A stretch of 64,000 nucleotides of DNA. Source: Clostridiales bacterium (GTDB taxonomy: Bacteria > Bacillota > Clostridia > Christensenellales > Borkfalkiaceae). Position 1 is the stretch's first letter. Each line of letters opens with the position of its first letter. The stretch spans positions 147,138-211,137 of the forward strand of contig SVHH01000003.1 of assembly GCA_015055945.1 (NCBI GenBank). Reading direction: 5' to 3'. Of this stretch, positions 48,532 to 56,808 are shown in pieces. Under the pieces are notes generated by a model, which saw only the letters and a list, made by a program, of their open reading frames with translations, was not told the DNA's origin and searched no databases. The translations under genes were made by a program, and so were the position numbers.

Positions 48532-49595
48532 TCTTTTGCTTCTCCTTTTTCAATTTCTTCAAGTTTTGCTACGATTTCATCCGGTGTCATAATTACGCCA
48601 CCAGTTCTACCGTAGAAGTATACGGGCTTAGAGCAGTTGATAGCGAGTTTAACGTCATCAACCATTTGACCCATGTTAAGTTCAACAGATAAGAACGACT
48701 TAACCTTACCTGCAGCCTTTTTAAGCGCATCCTTGGGGAACGGCCAAAGCGTGATAGGACGGAGCATACCAACCTTAATACCGCGCTTTCTTGCGTCCAT
48801 AATAGCGTTCTTAGCAACACGCGCTGCAATACCGAATGCTACTACGCAGATATCAGCGTCATCCATCATGAATTCTTCATACATAACTTCATCGCGTTCA
48901 ACGATTTTATAACGTTCATATCTATTGATATTCCATTCTTCAAGTTGTGCGGGGCTAAGCGATAAAGAGTTTACGACATTTCTACCTTCGTGAGTATCTT
49001 TACCAGAAGTTGCCCACGGCTTAGCGTATTCTTTAACTTCGCCGAGTTCTAAAGAAACGGGTTCCATCATTTGACCCATAGTACCGTCAGCAAGAAGCAT
49101 TGCAGGCATTCTATACTTATCAGCAAGGTCAAAGCCTTTGAAAGTTAAGTCAACCATTTCTTGAATAGATGCGGGTGCTAAAACGATAAGTTTATAGTCA
49201 CCGTGTCCGCCGCCCTTTAATGCTTGGAAGTAATCAGATTGTGAAGGTTGAATACCACCAAGACCAGGGCCACCACGTTGAACGTTTACGATAAGCGCGG
49301 GAAGTTCACAACCAGCAAGGTAAGAAATACCTTCACTCTTTAATGAAATCCCTGGGCTTGATGAACTGGTCATAACCCTTTTACCGCAAGCAGCAACACC
49401 TAAAACCATGTTGATAGCGGCAACTTCAGATTCCGCTTGCAAGAACGTACCGCCGATTTTAGGCATACGTTTTGCCATATAAGCAGCAACTTCGGTTTGC
49501 GGAGTGATAGGATAACCAAAATAATATTTGCATCCTGCCATTATAGCCGCTTCCGCAAGTGCTTCATTACCTTTCATTAACACTTTTTCTGCCAT
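48525..49595 (-). CDS. 2-oxoacid:ferredoxin oxidoreductase, alpha subunit
   Basis: A 356-residue subunit with the GYPITPQTEVAAYMA start, SSSPGISLKSEG, and the C-terminal domain typical of VOR/KOR alpha chains. It supplies the pyrimidine-side of the active site. The gene order after the ferredoxin (nine-base gap) and before beta is the common Clostridial korDABC/vorDABC order. It cannot be told apart from the 2-oxoglutarate enzyme by eye. Confidence 0.94.
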   Translation of the reverse strand: MAEKVLMKGNEALAEAAIMAGCKYYFGYPITPQTEVAAYMAKRMPKIGGTFLQAESEVAAINMVLGVAACGKRVMTSSSSPGISLKSEGISYLAGCELPALIVNVQRGGPGLGGIQPSQSDYFQALKGGGHGDYKLIVLAPASIQEMVDLTFKGFDLADKYRMPAMLLADGTMGQMMEPVSLELGEVKEYAKPWATSGKDTHEGRNVVNSLSLSPAQLEEWNINRYERYKIVERDEVMYEEFMMDDADICVVAFGIAARVAKNAIMDARKRGIKVGMLRPITLWPFPKDALKKAAGKVKSFLSVELNMGQMVDDVKLAINCSKPVYFYGRTGGVIMTPDEIVAKLEEIEKGEAKEW

Positions 49596-49604
49596 AATTC
49601 ACCT

Positions 49605-49811
49605 CTATTTTTCCACCGTGATAACCGTATCAGGACACATAGTTGCGCAGAAAGCACACGCTATGCACTTTTCTTGATCGGTAATTTCAGCCGGATGGTA
49701 ACCTTTTGCATTGATTTTTTCTTTGGAGAGCGCGATGATTTGTTTGGGGCATACGGTTTCACAAAGACCGCAACCTTTGCAACGCTCTACGTCAAAAGTA
49801 ACTTTTGCCAT
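49605..49811 (-). CDS. 2[4Fe-4S] ferredoxin-type delta subunit
   Basis: 68 residues with two CxxCxxCxxxCP clusters: CKGCGLCETVCP and CIACAFCATMCP. It carries electrons between the oxidoreductase core and free ferredoxin. It is the first of the four oxidoreductase genes. A GGAG-type site precedes the ATG. Confidence 0.95.
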   Translation of the reverse strand: MAKVTFDVERCKGCGLCETVCPKQIIALSKEKINAKGYHPAEITDQEKCIACAFCATMCPDTVITVEK

Positions 49812-49824
49812 GTTTTCTCCTTTT

Positions 49825-50496
49825 CTACAACCAATCTCCGTATTTAATCGGATCGATTAGTAGTACTTGTTTTAATTGTTTTATTCTTTCGTCAGCCGCA
49901 AGGTCGCGCCTTACTGCTGTAAATTTTATGGGTAAGCCAGTAACTGAAGAAAATTCTTCCGCCTTTTTTAAACCTTGCAAAATATCTTCAACCGTAGTTT
50001 CAAGCCCTAAGTTAGCGTTGTTTACTATACCGGTAAATTTAAGTTTTGCCGTGCGTTCAATTTCCGCTTTAATCTCTAGTGCACCTTCTATCGTGCGGGT
50101 TTCAGGTCTAAAACAATTGAGCACGAAAAGTGCGTCGTAATTATTTTCTTCCTTAATCTTATCAACAAATCTACCGAGAGCGAGCGCTCCCCTGTCGTCC
50201 CCACCGATATCTGCAACTGCAAACCTATTTTTATCGTCCACCATTTTATACGACTTAGCATTCATTGCGGGAATATCTACGTTTGTTTCCGCAAAGGGCG
50301 AAACGACTAATTCCACGCCGTTTTTCTCTAAAGTATCTAAAGCGTCAACCGTTCTAAAATACGGATTAACTATATCTAAGTCGTAAATACTAACGGGTTT
50401 ATTTTGTTTTGCAAGTGCAAGCGCGTAATTTACCGCAACGAAAGTTTTTCCACTTCCGTAATGTCCCATTATAACGGTTACGCGTTTATCAAACAT
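49825..50496 (-). CDS. MinD/ParA-like ATPase of unknown role
   Basis: A 223-residue P-loop protein of the deviant-Walker SIMIBI class. The P-loop is GHYGSGKT (residues 11-18), then YDLDIVNPYFRT and ADIGGDDRGA follow. The fold resembles CooC/MinD/Mrp-type ATPases that insert metals or clusters. Sitting between the aminotransferase and the ferredoxin subunit, it could help load or position the iron-sulfur enzyme; that is inference. It overlaps ilvE by one base (TAATG) and precedes the ferredoxin by 13 bases. Confidence 0.82.
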   Translation of the reverse strand: MFDKRVTVIMGHYGSGKTFVAVNYALALAKQNKPVSIYDLDIVNPYFRTVDALDTLEKNGVELVVSPFAETNVDIPAMNAKSYKMVDDKNRFAVADIGGDDRGALALGRFVDKIKEENNYDALFVLNCFRPETRTIEGALEIKAEIERTAKLKFTGIVNNANLGLETTVEDILQGLKKAEEFSSVTGLPIKFTAVRRDLAADERIKQLKQVLLIDPIKYGDWL

Positions 50497-51563
50497 TATC
50501 TTTCTACCTTATAGCACCAGCCGCGCTTATCGGGATTTTTACCCCATTGAATACCGGTAAGTTCATTGTAAAGTTTTTGAGTGAGTTCACCGATTTGGTT
50601 ATTTGATACAACGAAATCTTTATCCTTATAGAAAAGATGACCGATGGGAGAAATAACCGCAGCAGTACCAGTACCCCACGCTTCTTCTAAAGTGCCGTTT
50701 TCAGCAGCAGCCATAAGTTCGTCAACAGAAATCAATCTTTCAGTTACCTTATAACCCCATTCTCTTAAGATTTCAATGCTTGACTTTCTGGTAATACCAG
50801 GAAGAACTGAACCAGTAAGCATCGGGGTTACGATTTCACCGTTGATTTTGAACATAACGTTCATTGCACCAACTTCTTCGATATACTTTCTTTCTACACC
50901 GTCAAGCCACAATACTTGTGAAAAACCTTTGGCTTCAGCGCGCTTACCTGCTCTTAAAGATGCTGCGTAGTTACCACCACACTTAGCATAACCAGTACCA
51001 CCGCGAACTGCTCTAACGTCTTCAGATTCAATACAAATCTTAACGGGGTTAAGACCTTCTTTATAATAGTTGCCGACCGGTGATAAGATAATTACGAAAG
51101 TAGCGTTATGAACTGCGTGAACGCCTAAAGATTCATCATTACCAAACATAAAGGGACGGATATAGAGTGAAGTGCCCGGTTGATCGGGAATCCAGTCGTA
51201 ATCAACGTTGATGAGTTCAGTAAGTGCTTTAAGAGTAAATTCTTCATCTAAAGTAGGAAGACATAATCTTTCAGCAGAATCGTTCATACGTCTAACGTTT
51301 TCGATAGGACGGAACATTTGATAGCCGTCAGCAGTTTTATAAGCCTTCATGCCTTCAAAAATTTCCGCACCGTAATGCAACACGGTTGATGCGGGATGAA
51401 TAGGAATATAGTCAAACGGAACTATTTTCGCATCATGCCAACCATCTTTATCCGAATACTGCATAACGAACATGTGGTCGGTAAAATACTTGCCAAAGCC
51501 GAGATTAGTAAAATCGGGCTTTTCTTTAAGAACTTTTGCCTTTTCAATTTTAATTTCTTGCAT
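50496..51563 (-). CDS. ilvE: branched-chain amino acid aminotransferase
   Basis: A 355-residue class IV PLP aminotransferase that interconverts Leu, Ile and Val with their 2-oxoacids, using 2-oxoglutarate/glutamate. FEGMKAYKTADG, YIRPFMFGND, and the GGNYAASL motif with a downstream EEVGAMNVMF are typical of the long IlvE type. Normal length. Its position in an operon with a 2-oxoacid:ferredoxin oxidoreductase and an acyl-CoA synthetase gives the branched-chain theme. 18 bases separate it from the upstream fusion gene. Confidence 0.95.
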   Translation of the reverse strand: MQEIKIEKAKVLKEKPDFTNLGFGKYFTDHMFVMQYSDKDGWHDAKIVPFDYIPIHPASTVLHYGAEIFEGMKAYKTADGYQMFRPIENVRRMNDSAERLCLPTLDEEFTLKALTELINVDYDWIPDQPGTSLYIRPFMFGNDESLGVHAVHNATFVIILSPVGNYYKEGLNPVKICIESEDVRAVRGGTGYAKCGGNYAASLRAGKRAEAKGFSQVLWLDGVERKYIEEVGAMNVMFKINGEIVTPMLTGSVLPGITRKSSIEILREWGYKVTERLISVDELMAAAENGTLEEAWGTGTAAVISPIGHLFYKDKDFVVSNNQIGELTQKLYNELTGIQWGKNPDKRGWCYKVER

Positions 51564-51581
51564 AATTTTACCTCTATATAT

Positions 51582-54035
51582 TTATTTTGCTAAATTTAAT
51601 CTTTCGATAGCGTCTTCACGCATCTTATACTTCAAAATCTTACCAGCGGCGTTCATGGGGAATTCTTTTACGAACACGAAATATCTTGGAACTTTATGCT
51701 TTGCCATGTGTGCGTTGCCGTATTCTCTCATTTCGTTTTCATCAGAAACTTCGCCAGCGTTTAAGATGATGTAAGCGCATGCTTCTTCACCATATCTTTG
51801 GTCAGGCACGCCAACTACTTGAACGTCGCGAACTTTTGCGTGTGTTAAGTAGAATTCTTCAATTTCTCTAGGATACAAGTTTTCGCCACCGCGAATAATC
51901 ATATCTTTAAGTCTGCCAGTTACCTTATAGTAACCGTCAGGTGTTCTACAGCAAATATCCCCACTGTGCAACCAGCCGTCAGCATCGATAGTTTGTTCCG
52001 TTGCTTTGGGCATTTTGTAATACCCTTTCATAATATTGTAACCACGTGCAACGAATTCGCCGTTTTCACCGTCCGGGAGTTCTTCGCCAGTTTCGGGATC
52101 GATAATTTTACATTCAACTCCAGGGAACGCACTGCCGACAGTTTCAACGCGGTGGTCTATATCTTCGTTAACTTCACCCATCGTGCAACCAGGTGATGCT
52201 TCGGTTTGCCCGTAAACGCTTATGATTTCAGTCATATTCATTTCCGCAGCGGCACGGCGCATCAACTCGGGCGGACAGTTAGCCCCCGCCATAATACCGG
52301 TTCTCATATGTGAGAAGTCGGTCTTAGCAAAGTCAGCGTGATTAAACATTGCAATAAACATCGTGGGAACGCCGTTAAAGCAAGTAATCTTTTCATCATT
52401 AATGCAAGCGAGTGAAGATTTTGGTGAAAAGTACGGCATAGGACAAATAGTTCCGCCGTGAGTCATCAAGTTAGTCATTGAAAGCACCATGCCGAAGCAG
52501 TGGAACATAGGAACTTGAATCATCATTTTATCCGCAGTTGAAATATCCATTCTATCGCCGATAATCTTACCGTTATTTACGATATTACCGTGCGTCAACA
52601 TTACGCCTTTTGGAAAGCCGGTAGTACCTGAAGTATACTGCATGTTACAAACGTCGTCAGACTTAACTTTAGACGCTCTGCGGCGAACTTCTTCTTGCGG
52701 AACTAGTTCTGAACGCTTAACAAAGTCTTTCCACTCTAAGCAGCCGTCCATATCGAAACCAACTGTTATAACGTTTCTCAAAAACGGAAGTTTTTTAGAA
52801 TATAACGGTTCACCCGCTTTAATATTTTTGAGTTCGGGGCAAAGTTCTTCAATAATAGCCTTATAGTCAGAATCTTTGCAACTGTCAATCATTACGAGCG
52901 TGTGCGTGTCAGATTGCCTTAAAAGATATTCGGCTTCGTGAATTTTGTAAGCCGTGTTTACTGTAACGAGTACTGCGCCGATTTTTACGGTTGCCCAGAA
53001 GGTCAAGAACCATTGCGGAACGTTAGTTGCCCAAATAGAAACGTGATGACCAGGCTGAACGCCGAGTGAAATAAGCGCTGCGGCAACCTTATCTACGTCA
53101 TCTCTAAATTGTGAATAAGTTCTAGTATAATCGAGCGTAGTGTACTTAAACGCAAGTTGGTCGGGATAGCGCGCAACCATTTCATCAAGAACTTCAGAGA
53201 AAGTTAAATCTAAAACGTCGTACTTCTTCCAAGGATGCGTACCCGTTTTTGAACGGTTATAATATACGGGTTTTTTAACTTCTTCATTAGATTTAGAAGT
53301 CATATAACTCTTAAAGTGAGTTAAAATGATGTCGGCCGAAGAAATATCATCAGATTCCATTACCGAAATAAACCCGTCGTAATTCAAAGAACGAAGTGCG
53401 TTTGCAAAATCTTTAACGGGCAATTCCCCGTCGCCGATAATAACAGCCTTGCCGCCCTTTTTGTCACCTATACGCACGAAGCCGATATAAGCGCCGAGCG
53501 TTTGGATTGTCTTATCAGCAGATTCTCCAGCACTAAAGAAAGTTTCACGGATGTTCCAGCAAACTTTAAGCGCTGCAGTGCCGAAAAAGTTAATAACGTC
53601 CAAAACCTTTTCAGTATTAGCGAGCGGACCAACAGTTTCAATAAGGATAGAAACGCCGTTTTCTTCCGCCATTTTGATTGCGGGTAATAAAACTTCTTTC
53701 ATCACGCAATCATCAAGCATGGTGTCAAATTTAACGATTACGTTTTTAACTGATGCTAAAACCGCATATTCAACGTACTTGCATACGCTTTCACAATCAG
53801 TTTTATCGGTAATACTTTCGGGATAAGTAATCGCTGAAATAGCGATATGTCTATTTACGAGTTTTCTTTTTGCATCAGCAGTAACTGACGAGCGGAAAAT
53901 ACTATCAGCGTGCTGAGCCTTTTCTTTAGAAACGTCAAAAACTTCAATACCGTCAAAGCCGTAACTTTGCGCAACGTTGCAAAGTTCGATGAAGTTTGAC
54001 GTGTTTACAAATTTATCGGGAAACGAGAACTTCAT
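51582..54035 (-). CDS. fusion of a TIM-barrel (xylose-isomerase-like) domain and an AMP-forming acyl-CoA synthetase
   Basis: 817 residues in two parts. Residues 1-245 form an AP-endonuclease-2/sugar-isomerase-like TIM barrel (GFDGIEVFDV, ILIETVGPLANTEKV, GDGELPVKDF). Residues about 275-817 are a complete ANL acyl-CoA synthetase, with P-loop YTSGTTGFPKG (467-477), the GRLKDMIIRGGENLYP hinge and the C-terminal lysine of AAGKILKYK. It should activate a carboxylic acid with ATP and CoA; medium- or branched-chain acids are plausible. The role of the N-terminal barrel is unknown. The frame runs through the junction with no gap, and it starts two bases after the previous gene. Confidence 0.9.
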   Translation of the reverse strand: MKFSFPDKFVNTSNFIELCNVAQSYGFDGIEVFDVSKEKAQHADSIFRSSVTADAKRKLVNRHIAISAITYPESITDKTDCESVCKYVEYAVLASVKNVIVKFDTMLDDCVMKEVLLPAIKMAEENGVSILIETVGPLANTEKVLDVINFFGTAALKVCWNIRETFFSAGESADKTIQTLGAYIGFVRIGDKKGGKAVIIGDGELPVKDFANALRSLNYDGFISVMESDDISSADIILTHFKSYMTSKSNEEVKKPVYYNRSKTGTHPWKKYDVLDLTFSEVLDEMVARYPDQLAFKYTTLDYTRTYSQFRDDVDKVAAALISLGVQPGHHVSIWATNVPQWFLTFWATVKIGAVLVTVNTAYKIHEAEYLLRQSDTHTLVMIDSCKDSDYKAIIEELCPELKNIKAGEPLYSKKLPFLRNVITVGFDMDGCLEWKDFVKRSELVPQEEVRRRASKVKSDDVCNMQYTSGTTGFPKGVMLTHGNIVNNGKIIGDRMDISTADKMMIQVPMFHCFGMVLSMTNLMTHGGTICPMPYFSPKSSLACINDEKITCFNGVPTMFIAMFNHADFAKTDFSHMRTGIMAGANCPPELMRRAAAEMNMTEIISVYGQTEASPGCTMGEVNEDIDHRVETVGSAFPGVECKIIDPETGEELPDGENGEFVARGYNIMKGYYKMPKATEQTIDADGWLHSGDICCRTPDGYYKVTGRLKDMIIRGGENLYPREIEEFYLTHAKVRDVQVVGVPDQRYGEEACAYIILNAGEVSDENEMREYGNAHMAKHKVPRYFVFVKEFPMNAAGKILKYKMREDAIERLNLAK

Positions 54036-54037
54036 AA

Positions 54038-55411
54038 TTACTTGCCCTCGTATACGATTTTATTGAGCGCGTTGATATAAGCACGGATACATGCACCGAC
54101 AATGTCGGTTGAAACGCCGTTACCAGGATAAAGTTTTCCGTCAGCGCGCAAACGTATGATTGAAGAACCTACTGCGCCTCTACCCTTTGTTACAGCGTGT
54201 ACTTGGAAGTCATCGAGTTCATAGTGATGACCGATAATTTGTTCAATAGCGTGGAAAGCAGCGTCGATAGGACCGTCGCCAGTAGAAACGCCAGTGAACT
54301 TTTCACCGTCTTTTTCCAACGTTACGTTTGCAGTTGCAGCGATAACGTTACTGCTGTTTACAACGTAGTTGATAAGGTGATAAGTTGAAGGTACTTGCAT
54401 AGCGGTGCTTGCAATAATCGCTTCAAGTTCTTTAGTGTCAATGCTTTCTTTTTTAGCGGTTACTTTCTTAAATTCTTCGTAAACCTTGCCAGCATCGGCG
54501 TCAGAGAGGTCATAACCTAATTGATTAACGATAGCACAAACTTCGCTCATTGAAGCGGTTGCGTCGATTGCTTGAGAAACTTTTACGCTTTCTTCTTTTG
54601 TAGTGTATTCACCAGTTACGCCGTTAATAGCATCGGAAATTGACTTAACGTTGGTTACGTCAACGGCACATTCAGCATCTAAATCAAACTTTTTAGCGCG
54701 GAAAATATCAGAAACGACAGCCATTGAAAGATAATCGCCACAAGTGGAAGTCTTAACGCCGTCAGCCCCTGCTTTAATTGATTCCAAAGCGCAAGCAGAT
54801 GCCATTGAGAGTGCGTTTGAAGGTTGTACGAAAACCTTAACGTCGCATACAGCCTTGATATCCTTAACCATTTTTGCGTAATCTTCAGGGAACGCTTCAC
54901 CAGCGTCGTCAGCAATTGAAACACAGCAAGCGCCGTTTTCCACTGCAGCCTTTACGCATTCACAAACAAAACCGTCTTCCGCTCTAAACGCGTCGAGCGC
55001 AGCGAATTCTACGTGATCGCTGATTTCTTTAGCGGCTTTAACGAGTTCACTAATCTTTGCGAGCATTGCCGGTGCTTTTAAGTGATAAAAATATTCCATT
55101 TGCGCAGTTGAAACTGGCATAGCAACTTGCAAGCATACCTTTTTAGCAGCGCTTACGCATTCAGCGGCAGCCTTAACGCTGTCCACAGTATCACCCACTG
55201 CAATTTTGATTGCAGCATCCTTTACAGATTGAGCAATCGTGCGATATATAACTTCGTTTTCTTTAGAGTTGATTAGAACAGGTAGTTCAATAGCATCAAC
55301 GCGTGCAGCGTTTAGCATTTCAGCAATAGCAAGTTTTTCTCTAAAAGTAAGAGAAAGTTCTTGTTCTTGAACAGCCTTTAAGGTTACGTCTGATACGGTA
55401 ATCTTTTTCAT
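54038..55411 (-). CDS. LeuA-like protein with a degenerate active site and an intact LeuA regulatory domain
   Basis: 457 residues. The first 280 or so have the HMGL/2-isopropylmalate-synthase barrel, but the catalytic DTTLRDGEQ is DVTLKAVQE, and the metal-binding HxHND is QPSNA (residues 196-200). The C-terminal 120 residues are a good LeuA allosteric domain (GDGPIDAAFHAIEQIIGHHYELDDFQ). It probably cannot make isopropylmalate, but could sense leucine or a related ligand, or do other chemistry. Start at 55411 after GGAG; a longer frame to 55441 runs into the terminator region. First gene of an eight-gene operon. Confidence 0.85.
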   Translation of the reverse strand: MKKITVSDVTLKAVQEQELSLTFREKLAIAEMLNAARVDAIELPVLINSKENEVIYRTIAQSVKDAAIKIAVGDTVDSVKAAAECVSAAKKVCLQVAMPVSTAQMEYFYHLKAPAMLAKISELVKAAKEISDHVEFAALDAFRAEDGFVCECVKAAVENGACCVSIADDAGEAFPEDYAKMVKDIKAVCDVKVFVQPSNALSMASACALESIKAGADGVKTSTCGDYLSMAVVSDIFRAKKFDLDAECAVDVTNVKSISDAINGVTGEYTTKEESVKVSQAIDATASMSEVCAIVNQLGYDLSDADAGKVYEEFKKVTAKKESIDTKELEAIIASTAMQVPSTYHLINYVVNSSNVIAATANVTLEKDGEKFTGVSTGDGPIDAAFHAIEQIIGHHYELDDFQVHAVTKGRGAVGSSIIRLRADGKLYPGNGVSTDIVGACIRAYINALNKIVYEGK

Positions 55412-55439
55412 TTTTACATCTCCTAAAACGTTATTTAAC

Positions 55440-55605
55440 AAAAAATCCCTGACTAGAAACAGTCAGGGACGACATTTTGCCGTGGTACCACCCAAATTAT
55501 TACAAAAATCTTTTGTAATCACTCATAAACTTTTGACGGGGTTAACCGAAAACGACTACTGACAGTTACCGTACGAAATAACGTTTAAATATATATTCAT
55601 TAAAC
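55440..55605 (-). promoter_or_regulatory. second T-box of the tandem, lacking most of stem I
   Basis: Minus strand: conserved AACTGTCAGTAGTC-like post-stem-I region, then GGGTGGTACCACGG (55480-55493), CGTCCC, and a strong terminator TCCCTGACT / AGTCAGGGA with T run (55440-55469). Only about 45 bases lie between the promoter and the post-stem-I region. I find no AGAGAG and no specifier loop, so the codon-reading arm is missing. It looks like a partial duplicate of the upstream T-box. Confidence 0.8.
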
Positions 55606-55634
55606 ATTATATAATACGCATACGCGATTGTCAA
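55606..55634 (-). promoter_or_regulatory. sigma-A promoter in front of the second, shortened T-box
   Basis: -35 TTGACA (55629-55634), 17-base spacer, -10 TATAAT (55606-55611), minus strand: full consensus. A further possible pair (TTGACT, 19 bases, TATAAT) lies just upstream. Confidence 0.8.
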
Positions 55635-55680
55635 GTAAATAAGTAGTATATTATAGGGTTTTTATCGACTTTTAAGTCAA

Positions 55681-55929
55681 ATAAAAAATCCCCGACCGAA
55701 TTCGGTCAGGGACGACTTAACTTGCCGTGGTACCACCCATCGTTATTGCTGTAAAAGCAATCACTTATTTACCTTTAACAGAGTTACCCGTAAACGATTA
55801 CTTACTGTTCGCCGTTTCCGCTCCGGAATGAGTAACGCAATCTTTCGCATTGACTTGCACCAACCGTCAACTCTCTATATTAAAACAAAGCGTCTGTTTC
55901 CATCACAGCGTTTGATTAAATTTGAAAAT
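55681..55929 (-). promoter_or_regulatory. first, full-length T-box of the tandem, leucine specifier
   Basis: Minus strand: AGAGAG stem I start (55871-55876), specifier context TTA-CTC-ATT-CCG-GAG with CTC (Leu) at 55830-55832, post-stem-I AACAGTAAGTAATC, T-box GGGTGGTACCACGG (55725-55738), CGTCCC and a terminator CCCTGACCGAA / TTCGGTCGGGG followed by a T run (55682-55711). The specifier frame agrees with the Trp T-box in this window (TGG-ATT-ACT-GAG). It should let transcription pass when tRNA-Leu is uncharged. Confidence 0.87.
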
Positions 55930-55958
55930 ATTATAACACCGCAATAGCCGATAGTCAA
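55930..55958 (-). promoter_or_regulatory. sigma-A promoter of the first T-box
   Basis: -35 TTGACT (55953-55958), 17-base spacer, -10 TATAAT (55930-55935), minus strand. The upstream amidohydrolase gene ends at 55977. Confidence 0.8.
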
Positions 55959-55976
55959 GTGTTTTAATAGCGGTTT

Positions 55977-56768
55977 TTAAAGTTTTAATAATTTTTTTAT
56001 GTTGCCTGAAAGTATCATTTTACGCTCTTTTTCAGTGAGCGGAATTTGCATAAATCTTTCAAGTTCACGCTTAGCATCCCACATAGGAAAATCTGTTGCA
56101 AAAAAGAATCTTTCAGCACCCAGCATATCTATTATACTCTTTGCTTTTTCTGCAGTGATAAACGCTAATGACGAGCAAGTATCAAAATATACGTTCTTTA
56201 ATCCTTTATAAACGTAAGCGTCATCCCAACAACGATAACCGCCAAAATGTGCCGCAATAAAAGTAACTAAAGGATACTTTTTCGCCACTTTTGCTAATCT
56301 ATGCGGCTTAGAATATTCGTATCTATTATCCCCAGTGTGAAACAATATAGGAAAGTTTTCACCAACCGCTCTATAAAACTTTTCAGCAACTTCATCATCA
56401 ATATTGAACTTTTGAAAATCGGGATGAAGTTTTACACCCTTGAAGCCGTTTTCTTTAGCCCACTTCACTTCACTTACCACTTCTTCTTCAGTCATATCTT
56501 GATGAAGCGTCATAAAGCCGATAAATTCACTGTGCGCATCAATTTCACGCTTGATAAACTCGTTTATAGCGTGTACTTGGTGAGCGGTGGTTGCAACTGA
56601 GTGAACTAAATACCCAGTAACCCCCGCTTGTTTACCATCTTCAATAAGTCTATCCACAGTACCGGCTGCCATTTCCATTTCAATATCGTAAAAATTACCT
56701 ATTGCAACGGTTGCTTTTTCCGCAATCTTTTCGGGATAAATATGTGCGTGTGCGTCGATTATTTCCAT
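55977..56768 (-). CDS. amidohydrolase-family TIM-barrel metal enzyme
   Basis: A 263-residue member of the amidohydrolase-2 (ACMSD-like) family. Metal ligands can be followed: HAH in DAHAHIY near the start, HTGD, AAHFGG and the C-terminal aspartate of ATDFP. Enzymes of this family hydrolyse or decarboxylate small cyclic or acidic molecules. The substrate is unknown. It is last in the SbcD-SbcC-HNH run (40-base gap) and lies before the tandem T-boxes; no terminator is obvious. Confidence 0.87.
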   Translation of the reverse strand: MEIIDAHAHIYPEKIAEKATVAIGNFYDIEMEMAAGTVDRLIEDGKQAGVTGYLVHSVATTAHQVHAINEFIKREIDAHSEFIGFMTLHQDMTEEEVVSEVKWAKENGFKGVKLHPDFQKFNIDDEVAEKFYRAVGENFPILFHTGDNRYEYSKPHRLAKVAKKYPLVTFIAAHFGGYRCWDDAYVYKGLKNVYFDTCSSLAFITAEKAKSIIDMLGAERFFFATDFPMWDAKRELERFMQIPLTEKERKMILSGNIKKLLKL

Positions 56769-56808
56769 ATCGTAAGTCTTCCTTATAAGTATTTAATCGC
56801 ATTTTCGT

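Noticed and set aside
55829..55832. Threonine (ACT) as specifier of the first tandem T-box
   Set aside because: Shifted by one base relative to the Trp T-box in this window, where codon-ATT-NNN-GAG holds; CTC (Leu) fits that pattern and the gene content.
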